From: Yoonia sp035117555
GTDB taxonomy: Bacteria > Pseudomonadota > Alphaproteobacteria > Rhodobacterales > Rhodobacteraceae
Direction of reading: 5' to 3'
DNA: 64,000 nucleotides
Assembly (NCBI RefSeq): GCF_035117555.1
Contig: NZ_JAYKPK010000003.1
Location: 248,001-312,000, forward strand
Shown: piece by piece, positions 62,112 through 64,000 of the stretch
How the letters are laid out: each line of letters begins with the position of its first letter
Position numbering within the stretch: position 1 is the stretch's first letter
The notes under the pieces: generated by a model
The model's database searches: none
Told to the model about the DNA's origin: nothing
What the model saw: the letters and a program-made list of their open reading frames with translations, nothing else
Made by a program: the position numbers and the translations under genes

Positions 62112-63274
62112 TGACACCCGGCGCGCGGGTCGCCGCAGCGATTGAGGTGCTGGACCAGATCCGCGCCGGTGCCTTTGCCGAACAGGCGCTGACCGCTTGG
62201 GCGCGCGGAAGCCGCTTTGCGGGCGCCAAGGACCGGGCGGCGGTGCGCGACCATGTGTTCGATGTCCTGCGGTCGAAAAGGTCGCTGGGTGATGGCGACG
62301 GGCGCGCGTTGATGCTGCGGCTGATGCAGCGGGACGGCGTTGACGTTGGAAGCATTTTCAATGGTTTAGGCCACGCACCTGCGGCGATGAGCGAAGATGA
62401 AAGCGTGGCGTTGTCCCAGCCCATGAACCTCAGCGAAGCGGCGACTTGTGATATCCCGGACTGGCTCTGGCCGATCTGGCAGGAGTCTTTGGGCGCGGAT
62501 GCAGTCGCTTCTGCGCAGGCGCAACAAGCCCGCGCTGATGTCTTTCTGCGGGTCAATCAGCGCAAAGGCAGTGTCGCGGATGCAATGGCAGCGCTCGCAC
62601 AGGATGGCATCAGCACCGAACTGTATCCGCATGTCACCACCTGCCTGCGCGTCCTGGACAATCCCCGCCGGGTCAAGACCGCGGCCGCATATCTGACCGG
62701 GCTGGTGGAATTGCAGGATGCCGCCTCGCAGCGGGCTGTCGGGCTGGTGCCAGCAGGCGGGCGGTTGCTGGATTATTGCGCGGGCGGCGGTGGCAAGGCG
62801 CTGGCCTTTGCCGACCTGACCGATGCAGAAATCTTCGCCCATGATATCGCGCCAGCGCGGATGAAGGACCTGCCTGATCGTGCCGCGCGCGCAGGTGTGA
62901 CGATCCAGACGCTGACGACCGCGGAATTACCGGGCGAGGCCCCCTTTAACGTGGTTTTTTGCGACGCACCTTGCAGCGGCAGCGGCACTTGGCGGCGAAC
63001 GCCCGATGCCAAATGGCGGCTGGATGCAGATCGTTTGGGCGCACTCACCAGTCTTCAGGCGGATGTCATCATGCAGGCTGCAAGGCTCGTCGCCCCGGGT
63101 GGCGTGCTGGCCTATGCGACCTGTTCGGTCCTGCGTCCGGAAAACGACGACATCATCCATGGCTTTTTGGCGCAGCATCCGGGTTGGCGGGTAACCCTGC
63201 GCGACCAGTCCTTGCCCGGGCCAGACGGCGATGGCTTCTTCCTTTGTATTTTGCAACACATTGACAACCTTTAG
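62111..63274 (+). CDS. RsmB-like rRNA (cytosine-C5) methyltransferase
   Basis: A 387-residue methyltransferase of the RsmB/Sun (NOL1/NOP2) family, which uses SAM. The SAM motif is LLDYCAGGGGKALAFADL, motif IV DAPCSGSGTWRRTPDAKW (catalytic Cys region) and motif VI LAYATCSVLRPENDDI. An NusB-like N-terminal domain is replaced by a shorter helical region. It overlaps guaB by one base. The likely target is a cytosine of 16S rRNA; position not provable here. Confidence 0.88.
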   Translation: MTPGARVAAAIEVLDQIRAGAFAEQALTAWARGSRFAGAKDRAAVRDHVFDVLRSKRSLGDGDGRALMLRLMQRDGVDVGSIFNGLGHAPAAMSEDESVALSQPMNLSEAATCDIPDWLWPIWQESLGADAVASAQAQQARADVFLRVNQRKGSVADAMAALAQDGISTELYPHVTTCLRVLDNPRRVKTAAAYLTGLVELQDAASQRAVGLVPAGGRLLDYCAGGGGKALAFADLTDAEIFAHDIAPARMKDLPDRAARAGVTIQTLTTAELPGEAPFNVVFCDAPCSGSGTWRRTPDAKWRLDADRLGALTSLQADVIMQAARLVAPGGVLAYATCSVLRPENDDIIHGFLAQHPGWRVTLRDQSLPGPDGDGFFLCILQHIDNL

Positions 63275-63284
63275 TTGTATACAA
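63275..63284. promoter_or_regulatory. TTGTATACAA palindrome
   Basis: A perfect 10-base palindrome directly after the methyltransferase stop, 76 bases before the GTG start of the next gene. The form fits operators of FCD-type GntR regulators, but no such regulator lies nearby. Confidence 0.4.
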
Positions 63285-63360
63285 AATTATGCTAGCGCTT
63301 TTAAGGAAACATTAAGTTTTGTGCTGTTTGTTGTGATTGAACGAGTCATGAGGTTTCAGA

Positions 63361-64000
63361 GTGTCTGCCTGCCCGTCGATCGACATGCCAGCACCGCCCG
63401 CAACGAGCCGGCGGGCAATTCTGCTGCTGGGGGTCCTTTGTGCGGGTGCTTTCTGCCTGTTGCTGGCGCAATTATCTATGGCGGTGCCCGTTCAGGTTGG
63501 CCTGATCACCGCAGGTTGCCTGTTTTTGATGCTTGCCGCGGGCTTTGCCGGGCAGGCCATGTTGGGACGTTGGCGGTCACATCGGATCAATACAATCGCA
63601 ATCCGCCTGACAGAAGATGATCCCGATTGCGCCTTTCTGACAGATGTCGGTGGTCTGGTGTTCTATGCCAACCGGGCGGCCGTGCAGCGGTTCGGTCCCT
63701 GTCGGGGGCTGCGGCTGACGGCCGTTTTTGCGAGCGTGCTTGCCAACCCGGATCCGTTTCTGCAGCGGCTGTCACAGGGCGCGCGGCAGACCGGCGCCAG
63801 CAAGGAAGATGTCGTCACACGACGGGGGCATTTCCGGCTCAGCGTGATCGTGATCGGGCCGGTGCAGCATCTGTGGCGGATGGACGATCTGGGCGATAAG
63901 ATTGTCGCCGTCGCGCGCCAGCACGATAATGTCCCTTTGCCAATGGTCACGATCTGCCCTGACAACACGATCCTGCATATCAATACCGCATTGCGCGGCA
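63361..64000 (+). CDS. Membrane-anchored PAS-like sensor protein, N-terminal part
   Basis: The frame is open from GTG 63361 to the end of the window (213 residues), so the gene is cut. TGAGG 7 bases upstream supports GTG; ATG 63385 is another option. Two membrane helices (RAILLLGVLCAGAFCLLLA and QVGLITAGCLFLMLAAGFA) precede a PAS-like segment (DPDCAFLTDVGGLVFYANRAAVQRFG). A second PAS-like stretch begins at VTICPDNTILHINTALRG. The layout suggests a CckA-type sensor histidine kinase; the kinase domain lies outside the window, so this is inference. Confidence 0.55.
   Translation, partial: MSACPSIDMPAPPATSRRAILLLGVLCAGAFCLLLAQLSMAVPVQVGLITAGCLFLMLAAGFAGQAMLGRWRSHRINTIAIRLTEDDPDCAFLTDVGGLVFYANRAAVQRFGPCRGLRLTAVFASVLANPDPFLQRLSQGARQTGASKEDVVTRRGHFRLSVIVIGPVQHLWRMDDLGDKIVAVARQHDNVPLPMVTICPDNTILHINTALRG

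Overview
This window is a stretch of chromosome from an alphaproteobacterium, most likely a Rhodobacterales member of the Roseobacter type. The indications are: a lexA gene with the alphaproteobacterial SOS box GTTC-N7-GTTC; a cobalamin-dependent class II ribonucleotide reductase (nrdJ); a zwf-pgl-pgi cluster; cobalamin genes; a RACE-type corrinoid activator; a Hint/RTX protein; and short dispersed 3'-end repeats of a kind I recall from this order. GC content is high. Genes are dense and mostly housekeeping. I see no prophage, insertion sequence, CRISPR array or rRNA operon. Assignments rest on reading the translations and motifs; no database search was run.

Layout. 1-5.8 kb: the end of a BrnA-like antitoxin gene, then gltA and gltX (minus), comEC (plus) and lexA (minus). 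5.9-13.3 kb: a tightly overlapping minus-strand operon trpG-trpD-ung-trpC-moaC-moeA, with trpE further upstream and a plus-strand deacetylase-like gene between trpE and trpG. 13.3-17.8 kb: ppiD-like foldase, aminotransferase, gpt and fabI. 17.9-22.4 kb: pdxH, a double cold-shock protein, a DUF192 protein, tRNA-Pro, then a MAPEG / DGPF / DGPF / ECF42-type sigma factor operon with a matching promoter motif. 22.9-26.5 kb: nrdJ, ending in two hairpins with complementary loops. 26.6-32.9 kb: cupin, DUF7002, eno, an EamA transporter, a Fur-family regulator, tyrS and anmK. 33.1-37.8 kb: a small outer-membrane barrel protein, cysS, cimA and a phytoene-synthase-like protein. 37.9-45.6 kb: an MFS transporter, cobB and cobA (minus), then cbiD-cobK-alkA-esterase (plus), and a nitroreductase/HxlR divergent pair. 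45.7-50.3 kb: HNH endonuclease, RTX-Hint protein, GH25 lipoprotein and a PhyH dioxygenase. 50.5-56.5 kb: a cation/proton antiporter, then zwf-pgl-pgi plus a degenerate prepilin-peptidase-like membrane protein. 56.5-64 kb: RidA, tRNA-Gly, RACE protein, GNAT, a VTT-like membrane protein, guaB, an rRNA methyltransferase, and the start of a PAS-like membrane sensor cut by the window end.

How the parts fit. Many genes overlap by 1-4 bases (trpG-D, D-ung, ung-C, C-moaC, moaC-moeA; cysS-cimA-phytoene-like; cbiD-cobK; alkA-esterase; guaB-rsm), so translational coupling is the rule. Cobalamin is a theme: synthesis genes, a B12-dependent reductase and a corrinoid activator are all present.

The most unusual signals are non-coding. 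One repeat family has GTAGG...CCTAC ends, and its GTAG supplies the stop codon of three different genes. A second family has five related elements, each placed shortly after a stop codon in the same orientation relative to the gene. The ECF42-type sigma operon carries a TGTCGA-N17-CGTC promoter, which suggests autoregulation. Several proteins look like pseudoenzymes: the prepilin-peptidase-like protein, the phytoene-synthase-like protein and ComEC without its usual C-terminal nuclease.
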